NCBI GenBank assembly: GCA_021790935.1
Contig: JAJYFL010000004.1
Coordinates: 27,142 to 91,141 of the forward strand
DNA length: 64,000 bases
Source of the DNA: a bacterium
GTDB taxonomy: Bacteria > Vulcanimicrobiota > Vulcanimicrobiia > Vulcanimicrobiales > Vulcanimicrobiaceae
Direction of reading: 5' to 3'
Both the position numbers and the translations under genes were made by a program. This document shows, piece after piece, positions 23,330 through 32,766 of this stretch; position 1 is the stretch's first letter, and each line of letters begins with the position of its first letter. Below the pieces are notes generated by a model. That model worked only from the letters and a program-made list of their open reading frames with translations. It ran no database searches and had not been told where the DNA came from.

Positions 23330-25531
23330 ATGATCGCTTCGCCACGCCGGCAAGAACTGGCGAACGAGCTGCGGCGTGCAGGGCGCCCGATAACGTTGTG
23401 CGCTCCGCCGGGCTACGGCAAATCAGCGTTTGCCGCGATGCTGCGCGATAACGGCGTGCACACCCCCATCGAGGAGTCCCGTGCGCGTCCGAAGCGGAGC
23501 GGAGCCGTGATCGTCGGACCTTCGCAACTTGCCTTCGACGAAGTTGAGATGCGCCTGCTCTTCGCCCCCTTCGGCCTCTCGCGAGCCGCACTCGGGCAGA
23601 TCGTGGAGTTGACGCGTGGCTGGCCCGCCGGGGCGCTTTACTTCCGTCGCCTGGTCCATCTGGGACTCCTCGATGAGGCGCTGACCGACCTCCGCTCGGC
23701 GGCATACGACGATCTCTACGACTACCTCGAGGAACAGGTGCTGCGGCCGTGCACGCGACGGACGCGTGGAGCGCTGCTGCTTCGAACCGCCTGCGAGCGC
23801 GATGAAATCCTGCTCGTTGAGGATCCGGCGTCACGGGTGACAGACGTGCCGATGCTGCTCTGCGATGCCGATGGGCACAAGTGGGTACATCCGTTGCTGA
23901 AGGCCGCCGTCCGAGCGCGGCACGGAACAGCACTGATCGCGTACTGTCTGCGGCGTTCGTTCGCGTCCGAGCGGCACGGTAAGCCGCTGCTCGCGGCGCG
24001 CTGGGCGATCGTAGTTGACTATTTCGAGCGCGGGGCGAGGTTGTTCGATGGGATCGCGCTCGGCGAAGACGACCGAGCCAGGGCGGCGACATTGCCCTTT
24101 GTGGTACTCTTGCAGCACCCACGGCTGTGGACGGCGGCGCTCAAAGAACGAGAGGCGCGCAGCACGCCACACGAACGATTGGCCGAAGCCACGGCAATCG
24201 CCCAAGTCGCCTCGCAGACGCTGTCGCCTGCGGCGCACGCGACCGTGATCGCCTGCGTCGCGCGCGCCCACGCGGCGATGGGAAACGTGACGGCCGCAGT
24301 GGCAGCATGCGAAGACCCGCGGATCGCGGACCACGCATCGTCCGAGGTTCGTGCGCTGACGCTCTATCGTTCCGTGCTGCTCGATCGCCTGCACGGCGGT
24401 CGAGCAGCGGAGATACGGGCGGAATTGCAGGCCTTGGCGGAAGAATGCTCGGCGGTCGTCGCCGTGGCACACGCGCAGTTGGCGCGCAATGCTGCGTTGC
24501 AGGGCGCCCAGGGTATCGCGGACGAGCATTGGACTATTGCGTGCGCGATCGCGCAGGCATTGCCGGATGCGGCGTTGGTATACGAGGTGCGCGCCGAGCG
24601 GGCGCTCGTGACGACGTTCCTCGGAGGCGACGTGCCGCGCATCCCTATCCCGCCAGGAGAGGACGAATCGAGCATTCGTGCGCAAGCACTCGCCGCACTC
24701 CTGCAACTCACCCGCTCGCCGACGAATGGCGCGCGGCAGATAGAGGATGCTTTGCGCTTGGCGTTTGAAATCGGCGACCGCTTCGTCGAAGATGCGGCGC
24801 GTATGCTGGCAAACCGCGAGCGGGGCCGTGGAACGATCGAGATAGCGCTTTTCGGAGGTGAGGTTCGAAAGAACGGCATCGCGCTAGCCTGCTCGCAGCG
24901 AGAATGTGCCGTGCTCTTTACGCTGGCCGCCGCCCCCGATCGGACCATGAACGCAGAGCGGTTAGCCGAAAGCATATGGACCTATCACGACAGCCAGTCC
25001 TCGCGGCGGGCCCTCAAGGTCGCCGTCTCGCGGCTGCGCGCGCGTACGGAAGATCCTGCGCTGGTGAGTTTCCGGGACGGCGGCTATGTGTTGTCTGCGA
25101 CCGTTACGATAGACCTGGCGGATCTTACCGCCGCCTTGAGTGCTGCCACAGCAGACGGCAACTACGAGCGACTTTGGCGATCCCGGAACCTGGTGAAGGC
25201 GGTTCGTCCGCCGCGCCTGCGCGACGCCGAATGGTTTGCCCCGATCGAGGCGCACTTGCGCGCCCTCAGTCACCAACTTGCGCGGGCGCTGGCAGATTCC
25301 CCGCGTGCGCGCCACAATGCGCAAGAACTGAGCGCGCTCGGCCTGGACCTGTTGGCTGCCGATCCCTGCGACGAGTACGGCTGCGAGCTGGTGCTCCGCA
25401 GCTATGCATGGGAAGCAGACGGACGAGCAGCCGTCGTCGCGTACGAACGCTTTGCACAGGTGGTGCGCGACGAACTCGGCACCGTGCCGTCGCCCGCGCT
25501 ACGTGCCCTTGCGGAGCGCTTCCGGCAATGA
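23330..25531 (+). CDS. P-loop ATPase regulator with C-terminal winged helix and BTAD domain
   Basis: A 733-residue protein. A Walker A motif (CAPPGYGKSAFAA) lies at residues ~24-36, a middle helical region (about 250-480) looks repeat-like, and the C-terminal ~220 residues resemble a SARP: a winged helix (FGGEVRKNGIALACSQRECA ... RRALKVAVSRLRAR) followed by a bacterial transcriptional activator domain (ELSALGLDLLAADPCDEYG, AYERFAQVVRDELGTVPSPA). No Walker B is obvious. This is the inverted version of the usual SARP order, with the ATPase first. The stop overlaps the next gene's ATG. Target genes are unknown. Confidence 0.65.
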   Translation: MIASPRRQELANELRRAGRPITLCAPPGYGKSAFAAMLRDNGVHTPIEESRARPKRSGAVIVGPSQLAFDEVEMRLLFAPFGLSRAALGQIVELTRGWPAGALYFRRLVHLGLLDEALTDLRSAAYDDLYDYLEEQVLRPCTRRTRGALLLRTACERDEILLVEDPASRVTDVPMLLCDADGHKWVHPLLKAAVRARHGTALIAYCLRRSFASERHGKPLLAARWAIVVDYFERGARLFDGIALGEDDRARAATLPFVVLLQHPRLWTAALKEREARSTPHERLAEATAIAQVASQTLSPAAHATVIACVARAHAAMGNVTAAVAACEDPRIADHASSEVRALTLYRSVLLDRLHGGRAAEIRAELQALAEECSAVVAVAHAQLARNAALQGAQGIADEHWTIACAIAQALPDAALVYEVRAERALVTTFLGGDVPRIPIPPGEDESSIRAQALAALLQLTRSPTNGARQIEDALRLAFEIGDRFVEDAARMLANRERGRGTIEIALFGGEVRKNGIALACSQRECAVLFTLAAAPDRTMNAERLAESIWTYHDSQSSRRALKVAVSRLRARTEDPALVSFRDGGYVLSATVTIDLADLTAALSAATADGNYERLWRSRNLVKAVRPPRLRDAEWFAPIEAHLRALSHQLARALADSPRARHNAQELSALGLDLLAADPCDEYGCELVLRSYAWEADGRAAVVAYERFAQVVRDELGTVPSPALRALAERFRQ

Positions 25532-28158
25532 TCGTTACGTCGCCACACGTCGTCGAACGCGACCTCATCGATGCGCTCGTCGCCTGCGACGCCAAAGTCT
25601 ATCGATTGATCGCTCCAGCGGGCTTCGGCAAGTCCGTCATGGCGGCGCAGATCGCAAGCCGCTTTCCGAAGAACGCCTCCTGCGATTGTCGCGGAGTACG
25701 GGATACCATCGAGCTGACGCGGCGCTTGATCCACGCCTTCTCGATCCTTGCGGGCGAACGTGGCCGGCGAATCAAAGACGAGGAGGCGACTCTCGCATTT
25801 TCGAACATCGACGATCGGCGAGCCTACCTGGAACAGATCTGGGATGTGTTGCCAGAATGCGGCGTCTTGATCGTCGAAAACTTCGAGGATATCGGCGAGC
25901 GACCGGAGGCGCTTGCCCTATTGGCAGCGCTGTTCGCGAAGCGCCCGCGCGGGAGGCTCGTACTGTGCAGTCGCGGCGACCTTCCCGTGCGCTGGGGCGA
26001 TGCGGTATTCCCGCACGAAAACCTCGCCGTACGCGAACGGCACCTACGCTTTTCGAAGCGCGAGTTCGCGGCGCTCTTTGACGACACTGCAGTTTCTTCC
26101 GTGGAGATCGCTCGCACGTACAGATGGACTGGCGGGTGGCCGTTCGCGGCGGCTCAGGCGGCACGATACATGCGTGACGGCGGTGACATAACGGGCCTCA
26201 TGGCGAAAGGAACGTCGCCGCCGGAGCTGGCCGATATCCTGCTAACGCAGTTGTTCGGCTCGCTGCCGGATGACCTGCGTGCGGGAGTGGTGTGCTGCGC
26301 CGCGATCGAACGGGCCCGCGAGGAAGATCTTCCCGGCACCGGCGATGCGCTCGCAACGCGGGCCTTCGCCGATCGCCTGGTGAGCGCGTTTCCCTTCATT
26401 ACGCGCCGCAACGATGGGATCTACGAGATGCATCCGATAGCGCGTACGGCGCTCGCGCGCCTGCATGGAACGGCGTACGACCAGATAGTGGCAGACACCG
26501 TCGCACGCGCGCGGCACCGGGGCGACCATCTGCGATGCGCGGAGCTGCATCTGCAATGTGGCAACGACTACGAAGCCGCACGCGCCCTCGTTCGCCTGAA
26601 GACGGACATGATGGATATTCCAACGCCCCGGTACCTCGCGGTACTCGAACGTTTAGGGCGAACCGTCGTCGTCCACTTCCCAAAGCTTTGGGCGCTGTCG
26701 TCAATCTATTGGCAGAATCGCTTCGGCACGCTCGCGCGGGAGGTTCGCGATATCGTCTTGCGGCTGCCCCAGAGCGTTCCCCTGGGGACCCGTGCCGCAT
26801 GCATTGCGATTGCGTGCTATCACCTCTCCGATCGCGGAGAATGGCAAGAGGCATCTCGCCTGCTCGATTCGTTCGAGGCGTTACCCCTCCCCAGAGGGAA
26901 AGCGGCCGAGTGCGACGATGCAGGCGCGTATATTCCGCTCTTTCGTGCGTACGCTGCGGTCAGCAACGGGAAGGAGTACGATGATGCAGAACTGTGGCGC
27001 CGTCACGGCTCTGCGATCTCGCGTTCCAACATTGCCCTGACCGAACATTATACAACGGAAGCGCGCGTTGCTATCTTGCGCGGACGGCCCGAACTCGTTG
27101 CAGCAGCGCTCGAGCGAATGGTCGCCGCGGCTCGCCGAACTCGCTACCCCGTACACGAACGAATCGCGCTCGGCAAGGCGATACAAACCGCATGGCTGCT
27201 CGGCGACGACAGAGCGCTCGAGCGCTATCGTACGGATCTCCTGGCGCTGCTGTCAGATCCTACGGTTCCGTACGATCTCGCCGCACATGAGGCGCAGCAA
27301 ATGCTTGAGGCTTCGTGGGGTTTGCCGTGGAGCGGCATGGAGCGCACGAGGGGCGATGCGTTTTTCCTACGTTTGATGTACGCCGCTGCCGTTCCGGAAG
27401 AGAACGCCGCGTTGGCTGCGCTTGAAGAGGCGCATCGAATCGCCACTGCGACACGTGGCTTCTGGGGGGTCACCCTCGCATATACCGCCCTGGCGTCCTT
27501 CGATCCCGAACGAATCGCGTTGCTCGACGAGGCTTTGAGCTATGCCGAGCGCAGCGACTTTCCTGCATATCGAAGCGCCATCGCGTCGGCCCGAAACGGT
27601 CACGCTTCGTGCGGTTCTCTGACGCGCTTCGCGCAACGGTTCCGCGAAGCCGGAGTACGCGCGCGTACGTGCGTACACATCGATCTCGTGTCGGGGTGCC
27701 TACGCCGCAACGGCGAGGTGCTTCGCCTGGGGAAGCAGGAGCGCGAGCTCGTCTACCTGCTCGCGGCCCGCGGCCAGCCCGTTCAACGCATGGAACTGGC
27801 CGACACGCTCTGGCCGGGGCGCGACGAAGACGCCGCATTCAACGCGTTGAAAGTTTGCGTGAACCGAATACGCCGGCGCACGCGCAGCCAGGAGTTGATC
27901 GTGGCGACGGCCGGCGATTATGCGCTCTCCCCGCAGGTCGCATGCGTCGATCTCGACGTCGCGGAACACTATGCCGAGCTTGCCAAGCGCGGCTGCTTTG
28001 CCGCTATGCGCGCGGGTAAGAAGTTATTGCGCGAGGTCCCCGATGGACTCGACATGCCCGCATCGTGGGGCCTCCGGGCGGCGGAACGCGTGCGCGTTAT
28101 GCGCGCACGCGCGTCAAGAGCCGCGTCTGTCCCGCTCGCGGCTCAGTGGGCATACTGA
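25528..28158 (+). CDS. STAND-type (MalT-like) ATPase regulator with C-terminal winged helix
   Basis: An 876-residue protein. Walker A is LIAPAGFGKSVMAAQ (~residues 31-45), Walker B is GVLIVENFEDI, and CSRGDLPVRWGD plus WTGGWPFAAAQAARY are the sensor and winged-helix-linker motifs of MalT/LAL-type STAND ATPases. A long alpha-helical repeat region follows. Instead of a LuxR HTH, the C-terminus has a winged helix (HIDLVSGCLRRNGEVLRLGK, FNALKVCVNRIRRR). The ATG overlaps the stop of the preceding regulator, so the two are made together and may form one complex. Signal and targets are unknown. Confidence 0.65.
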   Translation: MIVTSPHVVERDLIDALVACDAKVYRLIAPAGFGKSVMAAQIASRFPKNASCDCRGVRDTIELTRRLIHAFSILAGERGRRIKDEEATLAFSNIDDRRAYLEQIWDVLPECGVLIVENFEDIGERPEALALLAALFAKRPRGRLVLCSRGDLPVRWGDAVFPHENLAVRERHLRFSKREFAALFDDTAVSSVEIARTYRWTGGWPFAAAQAARYMRDGGDITGLMAKGTSPPELADILLTQLFGSLPDDLRAGVVCCAAIERAREEDLPGTGDALATRAFADRLVSAFPFITRRNDGIYEMHPIARTALARLHGTAYDQIVADTVARARHRGDHLRCAELHLQCGNDYEAARALVRLKTDMMDIPTPRYLAVLERLGRTVVVHFPKLWALSSIYWQNRFGTLAREVRDIVLRLPQSVPLGTRAACIAIACYHLSDRGEWQEASRLLDSFEALPLPRGKAAECDDAGAYIPLFRAYAAVSNGKEYDDAELWRRHGSAISRSNIALTEHYTTEARVAILRGRPELVAAALERMVAAARRTRYPVHERIALGKAIQTAWLLGDDRALERYRTDLLALLSDPTVPYDLAAHEAQQMLEASWGLPWSGMERTRGDAFFLRLMYAAAVPEENAALAALEEAHRIATATRGFWGVTLAYTALASFDPERIALLDEALSYAERSDFPAYRSAIASARNGHASCGSLTRFAQRFREAGVRARTCVHIDLVSGCLRRNGEVLRLGKQERELVYLLAARGQPVQRMELADTLWPGRDEDAAFNALKVCVNRIRRRTRSQELIVATAGDYALSPQVACVDLDVAEHYAELAKRGCFAAMRAGKKLLREVPDGLDMPASWGLRAAERVRVMRARASRAASVPLAAQWAY

Positions 28159-28784
28159 CTACTCGGTGCCCGCTGCATCGCCATCACATGAACGGTGCGA
28201 CTCACGAAGGCGGTAAAAGTTTTTGATGGAGCGAGCACCACGTTGCGCCCTTTCACCCAGTTGTGAAAGAACAGCCCGCCCAACCCCAGCGTGGCGTACC
28301 CGACGATCGTAGCAGTCGAAGCCGCGCCGGTCTTTTGCTCGCCCCGTACGTTACCGCTAGCGTTGGAGAGCCGTACCTTCTCGCCGTCTACGGCGTAGAC
28401 GAAGTCGAACTTCAAGCCGAGGCTTCCAGAGTGCCCGTTCCCACCAGCACGATCGACCGAGACGACTTCGCCTTGGCCGCCGGCCCCTTTGGGAATGACG
28501 ATCCAGCCGTTCGCGGTAACGTCTGCGTCTACGGCGAAATTGAAGATATCGCCGACCTTGGCCGTTCCCGAGTCGAGCTTCTGAACCAGGCTCACGGCCA
28601 CTGGTGTGCCTCCGGGGATCGTCACGCGGGTAGCGGCCATGACCGGTCGGGCGATTAACAAGAAGATCGTCAGCAGTGCGGCAAGCGCGTGCCGTCCTAC
28701 GCGATCGATTTCGTGGTCACGAGGGCTACGCAGGGCCGACTTATCCGCAAGGTCGCCCGTATTCCTAGCCATCGAAGTCCCCAT
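28143..28784 (-). CDS. Exported protein of unknown function
   Basis: Up to 213 residues, with a hydrophobic segment (AALLTIFLLIARPVMAATR) that could be an internal signal peptide ending MAA. The mature part begins TRVTIPGGTPVAVSLVQKL and continues GDIFNFAVDADVTANGWIV, a pattern of short beta strands seen in secreted beta-sandwich or TrbI-like domains. I do not recognise a family. The true start may be internal, as the first ~30 residues are charged. It converges on the STAND regulator with a 16-base overlap. Confidence 0.5.
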   Translation of the reverse strand: MGTSMARNTGDLADKSALRSPRDHEIDRVGRHALAALLTIFLLIARPVMAATRVTIPGGTPVAVSLVQKLDSGTAKVGDIFNFAVDADVTANGWIVIPKGAGGQGEVVSVDRAGGNGHSGSLGLKFDFVYAVDGEKVRLSNASGNVRGEQKTGAASTATIVGYATLGLGGLFFHNWVKGRNVVLAPSKTFTAFVSRTVHVMAMQRAPSSQYAH

Positions 28785-28970
28785 TGTGCCTCCACTGTGG
28801 GAAAAGGACGTCGCCGCACGACATTTGTTGAACGCCTGAGTAATACGATGACGGAGTCCCGGCGCCGAGCTGCACCGTTGTTTGGATGACTGGTGCAGAT
28901 CCTTGCAGCGCGACGCTTGTCGAGCCTCCGCTTCCCGCTAGCACCCGCTGAGAGAGATTCATCTCGAACG

Positions 28971-29552
28971 TCAACCAACGACGAAGTGGGCCATCACCAC
29001 GATGATGGCGACCTGCATGAGGCCTTGGGCGCCGGCCAAGATGACGTTGGTGCGATTGAGTCGCATGATGCGCTCGCGATTCGGCTCGGGGCCCCGTAGC
29101 TCGCGCCAGATGCGCAGACTGTTGGGCAGCATAATGGCCAGTCCTTGGATCGTCATGATCGTCACGAGGACCAAGGCAGCGATCGCCCACGGGAACTGTG
29201 CGTTGCCAGGAACAAGGAAGCCCAACGATGAGGCCAACAGCCAGCCGGCCGTGCCCGTGGTGAGCGAAACCATCGGAAAGTAGAGCAGCGTGCGCGGCAC
29301 GAGGTAAGCGATGACCGCCGTGCGCGCGCGCATGTCAAGGCTTCTGAGGACCGGCCCGATGACGAAGCCCATGAAGAGATCGGCGCCAGTCCAGAGTGCT
29401 CCCGAGAGCACGTGGATCCAGTTGAGCAGATAGAAGCTGCGCTCGACGACCGCGACGATCATGACGACGGGGAAGGCGACCGTCCACCACATCAGTTGGC
29501 GGTGAAGTGGAAGCGGGGCGAAGAGCGGTTGGGCTTCGGCTGTCGCCGTCAC
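28971..29552 (-). CDS. Multi-pass membrane protein, DUF2269/CopD-like
   Basis: A 193-residue protein with about five hydrophobic segments: WWTVAFPVVMIVAVV, NWIHVLSGALWTGADLFMG, the segment around YLVPRTLLYFPMVS, WAIAALVLVTIMTIQGLAI, and AGAQGLMQVAIIVVMAHFV. The HVLSGALWTG motif resembles the heme- or copper-linked WxH...G patterns in DUF2269, CopD and cytochrome-like membrane proteins. It lies 12 bases after the c-type cytochrome on the same strand, so the two may form a small redox module. Function is not established. Confidence 0.5.
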   Translation of the reverse strand: MTATAEAQPLFAPLPLHRQLMWWTVAFPVVMIVAVVERSFYLLNWIHVLSGALWTGADLFMGFVIGPVLRSLDMRARTAVIAYLVPRTLLYFPMVSLTTGTAGWLLASSLGFLVPGNAQFPWAIAALVLVTIMTIQGLAIMLPNSLRIWRELRGPEPNRERIMRLNRTNVILAGAQGLMQVAIIVVMAHFVVG

Positions 29553-29564
29553 GATCAGAACCCC

Positions 29565-30089
29565 TCACGGCCTCCTGGCGGGTTGCTGGGGCTCGAAGAG
29601 GATGTACGGTTCCGTGGGCTCGCGATTGGGCGGAACGTAGGCTGCGGCCTCGGCGCCAGCCGGGCCAAGCGCTTTAATGAAGGCGTAGATCGCTCGCGCG
29701 TCCCTCGTGCTCAAGGCGTGCAGGTTCGTCCACGGCATCGGTGGGTTGCCCGTGCCAGCGCGCACGAGGTGCAGCCACTCCGCCTCCGAGATGTGAGCGA
29801 CGAACAGCCGCAGGTTTGCCGGAAACGACGTGCCCCAGGGCCCGCGGAAACCAACGTCGCTCCCCATAAGCCACTTCGACTCCGGAAGACGGCCCTGAGA
29901 CTGATCCCAGCCCGGGGTATGGCAGTCGTTGCAGCCGCCGGCGATAACGAGATATCTCCCCGCATCGAGGGTAGAGTCGGCGCGGACGTACGGCCGCGAC
30001 GCCGCGCTTGCGCGAACGATCGGCCCACAGGCCGCCAAAAGCCCCAGAGATACCAGGACGATCGCGATTCTCATCCGCAAAGCGCTCAC
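29565..30089 (-). CDS. Monoheme c-type cytochrome lipoprotein
   Basis: A 174-residue exported protein. The signal peptide ends LGLLAACGP, a likely lipobox with Cys at about residue 21. The heme-binding motif is CNDCH, in YLVIAGGCNDCHTPGWDQ; a Met axial ligand could be the NPPMPW motif. This is the class-I type often found as cytochrome c in dehydrogenase or oxidase complexes. The membrane protein gene follows 12 bases downstream. A 250-base divergent gap separates it from the cupredoxin lipoprotein, so the region may serve extracytoplasmic electron transfer. Confidence 0.75.
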   Translation of the reverse strand: MSALRMRIAIVLVSLGLLAACGPIVRASAASRPYVRADSTLDAGRYLVIAGGCNDCHTPGWDQSQGRLPESKWLMGSDVGFRGPWGTSFPANLRLFVAHISEAEWLHLVRAGTGNPPMPWTNLHALSTRDARAIYAFIKALGPAGAEAAAYVPPNREPTEPYILFEPQQPARRP

Positions 30090-30343
30090 GGTGATGTGCC
30101 TCCGCTCTGAATAGGTCGAGGACGAGGGAGGGCGGCTTATCCGCTGAGACGCCCCCTGTTCCCCGTCGTCCGCGTCTTCATTTTACGTCCCGCGCGGTTA
30201 CAGCGGAGTTACAAATTGGATCGGGGGGATGCCCAGCCTGTCTGTAACTTTGCTGCAACCGCGCGCGAGGTACAATGGGAACCCGTGCATGCTTGATGCG
30301 GGCATATCGAGCAGATTCTTTCGGGAAGATGCGAGTGTATTGT

Positions 30344-31330
30344 ATGGAAATTTTGAAGCGGCAAGCCATTCCGCTCGTCGCGCTTGTCATAGCGGCAGCT
30401 GCCGCGTTGGCGGGCTGCGGACCGACGGGCACGGTCTTTCAACCTCTGCGTCCGTCATCGTGGCAAGTGATAGCCGGCTCCTCGAGCCAGCAGGAAGCGC
30501 TCCAGGCGCTGCAGTTCTTCCCTGCCACGATCACCATCAATGCTGGCGACACGGTCACCTGGACGTTCCCCGCGGGCGAGCCACATACCGTGACCTTTCT
30601 CGGCAACGGGCAGGCGACGCCACCGCCCCCAACCGATCCGAACGATGCTAAGCCAGCGGGTGGATCGACCTACGACGGCTCAACGTATACGAGCTCTGGT
30701 TTCCTGCTTAGGGGGAAGAGCTACTCGCTGACGTTCACGAAACCCGGCACTTATTCGTACTACTGCCTGATTCACGTGCCGGAGATGGAAGGCAGCGTCG
30801 TGGTGCAGCCCGCGGGTTACACATACCCGGCAACTCAGGCGGTCTACGGCGCACAGGCACAGGCGGGCATCGCCACCGCCCTCGGCTCCGCCACCTCCTC
30901 AATCGCGCTCTTTCCATATGCGAGCGGCGGACCGCAGTTGGCCAACGGTATCTCCCCCGGACTCGCCACGGGGACGCCGGCGCCTGCGACCGTTATGCGC
31001 TTTCTCGACGGCCCCAGCCTTAGCGCCACCTCAGTCACGGTGGCAGTCGGCACAACCGTCACGTGGACCAACCTATCCAACAACGCGCCGCATACGGTGA
31101 CCTTCCCGCCGGCGGGGCAGACACCGCCTCCGACGTTGAGTCCGTTCTCTCCCCCTTCCGGCGGCTCGTCATACGACGGAACCACGTTGACGAACTCCGG
31201 CGTGATGTGGCCGGGCGCCAGCTACAGCCTGACGTTCACCAAGGCAGGTTCGTACACGTACTACTGTCTGTTTCACGACGACGAGGGCATGATCGGCACG
31301 GTGAATGCGGTTGGGGGGACTCCAGTATGA
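30344..31330 (+). CDS. Lipoprotein with two cupredoxin domains
   Basis: About 328 residues. The signal peptide ends ALAGCGPTG (lipobox). Two plastocyanin-like domains follow, each with type-1 copper ligands: first GEPHTVTF and YYCLIHVPEMEG; second NAPHTVTF and YYCLFHDDEGMIG (His, Cys, His, Met). Both include GGSTYDG/GGSSYDG and a long loop. It should bind copper at the cell surface and shuttle electrons, perhaps with the divergent c-type cytochrome. Start chosen at MEILKRQ; ATGs at 30329 and 30275 are alternatives. The second domain may have arisen by duplication. Confidence 0.75.
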   Translation: MEILKRQAIPLVALVIAAAAALAGCGPTGTVFQPLRPSSWQVIAGSSSQQEALQALQFFPATITINAGDTVTWTFPAGEPHTVTFLGNGQATPPPPTDPNDAKPAGGSTYDGSTYTSSGFLLRGKSYSLTFTKPGTYSYYCLIHVPEMEGSVVVQPAGYTYPATQAVYGAQAQAGIATALGSATSSIALFPYASGGPQLANGISPGLATGTPAPATVMRFLDGPSLSATSVTVAVGTTVTWTNLSNNAPHTVTFPPAGQTPPPTLSPFSPPSGGSSYDGTTLTNSGVMWPGASYSLTFTKAGSYTYYCLFHDDEGMIGTVNAVGGTPV

Positions 31331-31483
31331 CCAACCGCATCCGGGAACGCTCCCAGTAGGCGCAGGCGCCGCACGCCGCGCTCCTGGAGTAGCCGAGGCG
31401 GCGGCAGGCCCCGGCGCACGCGAAGGTGGAAGCCACGCGGATGCGCTCCTCCGGCAGCGGTCTCTAAAGCGGGCGGATCTTTC

Positions 31484-32302
31484 GTGGACGCCTTGGCGCT
31501 ACGCGAGCGCATGGTCGGCCGCCTCAAAGCCGCCGGCACCATCCGCAGCCCCGCCGTCGAACGCGCCCTGCGTGCCGTGCCGCGCCATGCCTTCATACCG
31601 AACGTACCCATGGAGGAGGCGTACGCGGACGGCGTCGTCTTCGTCAAAGCCCACGCCGGGCTTACGATAAGCTCCGCATCGCAGCCCACGATGATCGCGC
31701 TAATGCTCGAACAACTCGAGGTGGCGCCCGGTTCGCGAATTCTGGAGATCGGTACGGGCAGCGGCTACAACGCGGCGCTGCTGGCGCACCTCACCGGCCC
31801 AAACGGTTTCGTAACCACCGTGGAACTGGAGGCAGATCTCGCCGGCGCCGCGCAGCACGCACTCGCGCTGTTCGGTACCGCGAACGTGCGCGTCGTAACC
31901 GGCGACGGATCGGGCGGATACCCCGGGGACGGACCCTACGATCGCGAGATCGTTACGGCGTGCGCGCTCGATATTGCGCCCGCTTGGTGGGAACAACTGC
32001 GCGACGGCGGGCGCCTCGTCGTCCCGCTGGCGCTCGACCAGGTCCAGCGCTCGATCGCCTTCGAACGCGACGGCTCGCTGTTACGCAGCGCGAGCGTCAT
32101 CGATTGCGCCTTCGTCGCACTGCGCGGAAGCGCGGCCCAAACGCCACATGCCGCCGGCGACCGGGCGATGGCGATCGCATCGGGCACGATGCACGTCACC
32201 GCGATGCGCCGCAACGCTATCGATCCCGCCGTCCTCGCACGCGCCGAGATCGTCCTCGAACGCGCGGCGACGATCTTTGCGATCGGTAGCCGGCGCGCCT
32301 AA
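31484..32302 (+). CDS. Protein-L-isoaspartate O-methyltransferase-like protein
   Basis: A 272-residue SAM methyltransferase. RSPAVERALRAVPRHAFIPN and the SSASQPTMIALMLEQLEV helix, followed by ILEIGTGSGYNAALLAHL (SAM-binding), are the PCMT signature; GDGSGGYPGDGPYDREIVTA and GGRLVVPL complete the core. It would repair isoaspartyl residues, but a C-terminal extension (about residues 205-272) is longer than usual. GTG start at 31484 (weak ribosome-binding site). Related enzymes include methyltransferases of peptide modification; context gives no hint of that. Confidence 0.75.
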   Translation: MDALALRERMVGRLKAAGTIRSPAVERALRAVPRHAFIPNVPMEEAYADGVVFVKAHAGLTISSASQPTMIALMLEQLEVAPGSRILEIGTGSGYNAALLAHLTGPNGFVTTVELEADLAGAAQHALALFGTANVRVVTGDGSGGYPGDGPYDREIVTACALDIAPAWWEQLRDGGRLVVPLALDQVQRSIAFERDGSLLRSASVIDCAFVALRGSAAQTPHAAGDRAMAIASGTMHVTAMRRNAIDPAVLARAEIVLERAATIFAIGSRRA

Positions 32303-32548
32303 TTACGATTTCTTGAAGTAGGCGGCGTTGATCTCGACGTAGTTCTCCCACTTCGCGGGGACGTCGGAATCCGCGAAGATCGCTTCGACCGGGCAGGCGG
32401 AGACGCACGCACCGCAGTCGATGCAGACCTCCGGGTCGATGTAAAGCATCTCATCCGCGTCCTCACCATGGATGCAATCGACCGGACAGACGTCGACGCA
32501 CGACTTGTCCTTCGTTCCAATGCACGGTTCGGTGATGATGTACGTCAT
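32303..32548 (-). CDS. fdxA: 7Fe-type ferredoxin
   Basis: An 81-residue ferredoxin. The first cluster motif is CIGTKDKSCVDVCPVDCIH and the second CIDCGACVSACPVEAIF, matching 3Fe-4S/4Fe-4S FdxA-type ferredoxins. The C-terminal tail (VPAKWENYVEINAAYFK) is typical. The start is the ATG at 32548; longer frames upstream are not ferredoxin-like. It converges on the preceding methyltransferase gene with no gap. Confidence 0.88.
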   Translation of the reverse strand: MTYIITEPCIGTKDKSCVDVCPVDCIHGEDADEMLYIDPEVCIDCGACVSACPVEAIFADSDVPAKWENYVEINAAYFKKS

Positions 32549-32766
32549 GTGAGCCGATCGACCCCTCTGTCCGGTTATAGTGAAGTGAAGCGAAACGCTA
32601 TCGGCAACTCTATTAGAAGCGCTCGGGCCGGAGGCCTTCCCCGAAAGCGCCCTCGAGCGCGGGCCGAAGCGGGCAACGCGGCTCCGGCGGTCGAAATCAG
32701 GCTGGTGCCGGCTGGCCCCACCGCCCGCATCGGCTCGCCCGTTCGCTTGGAGAGGTGCCAACCGCT

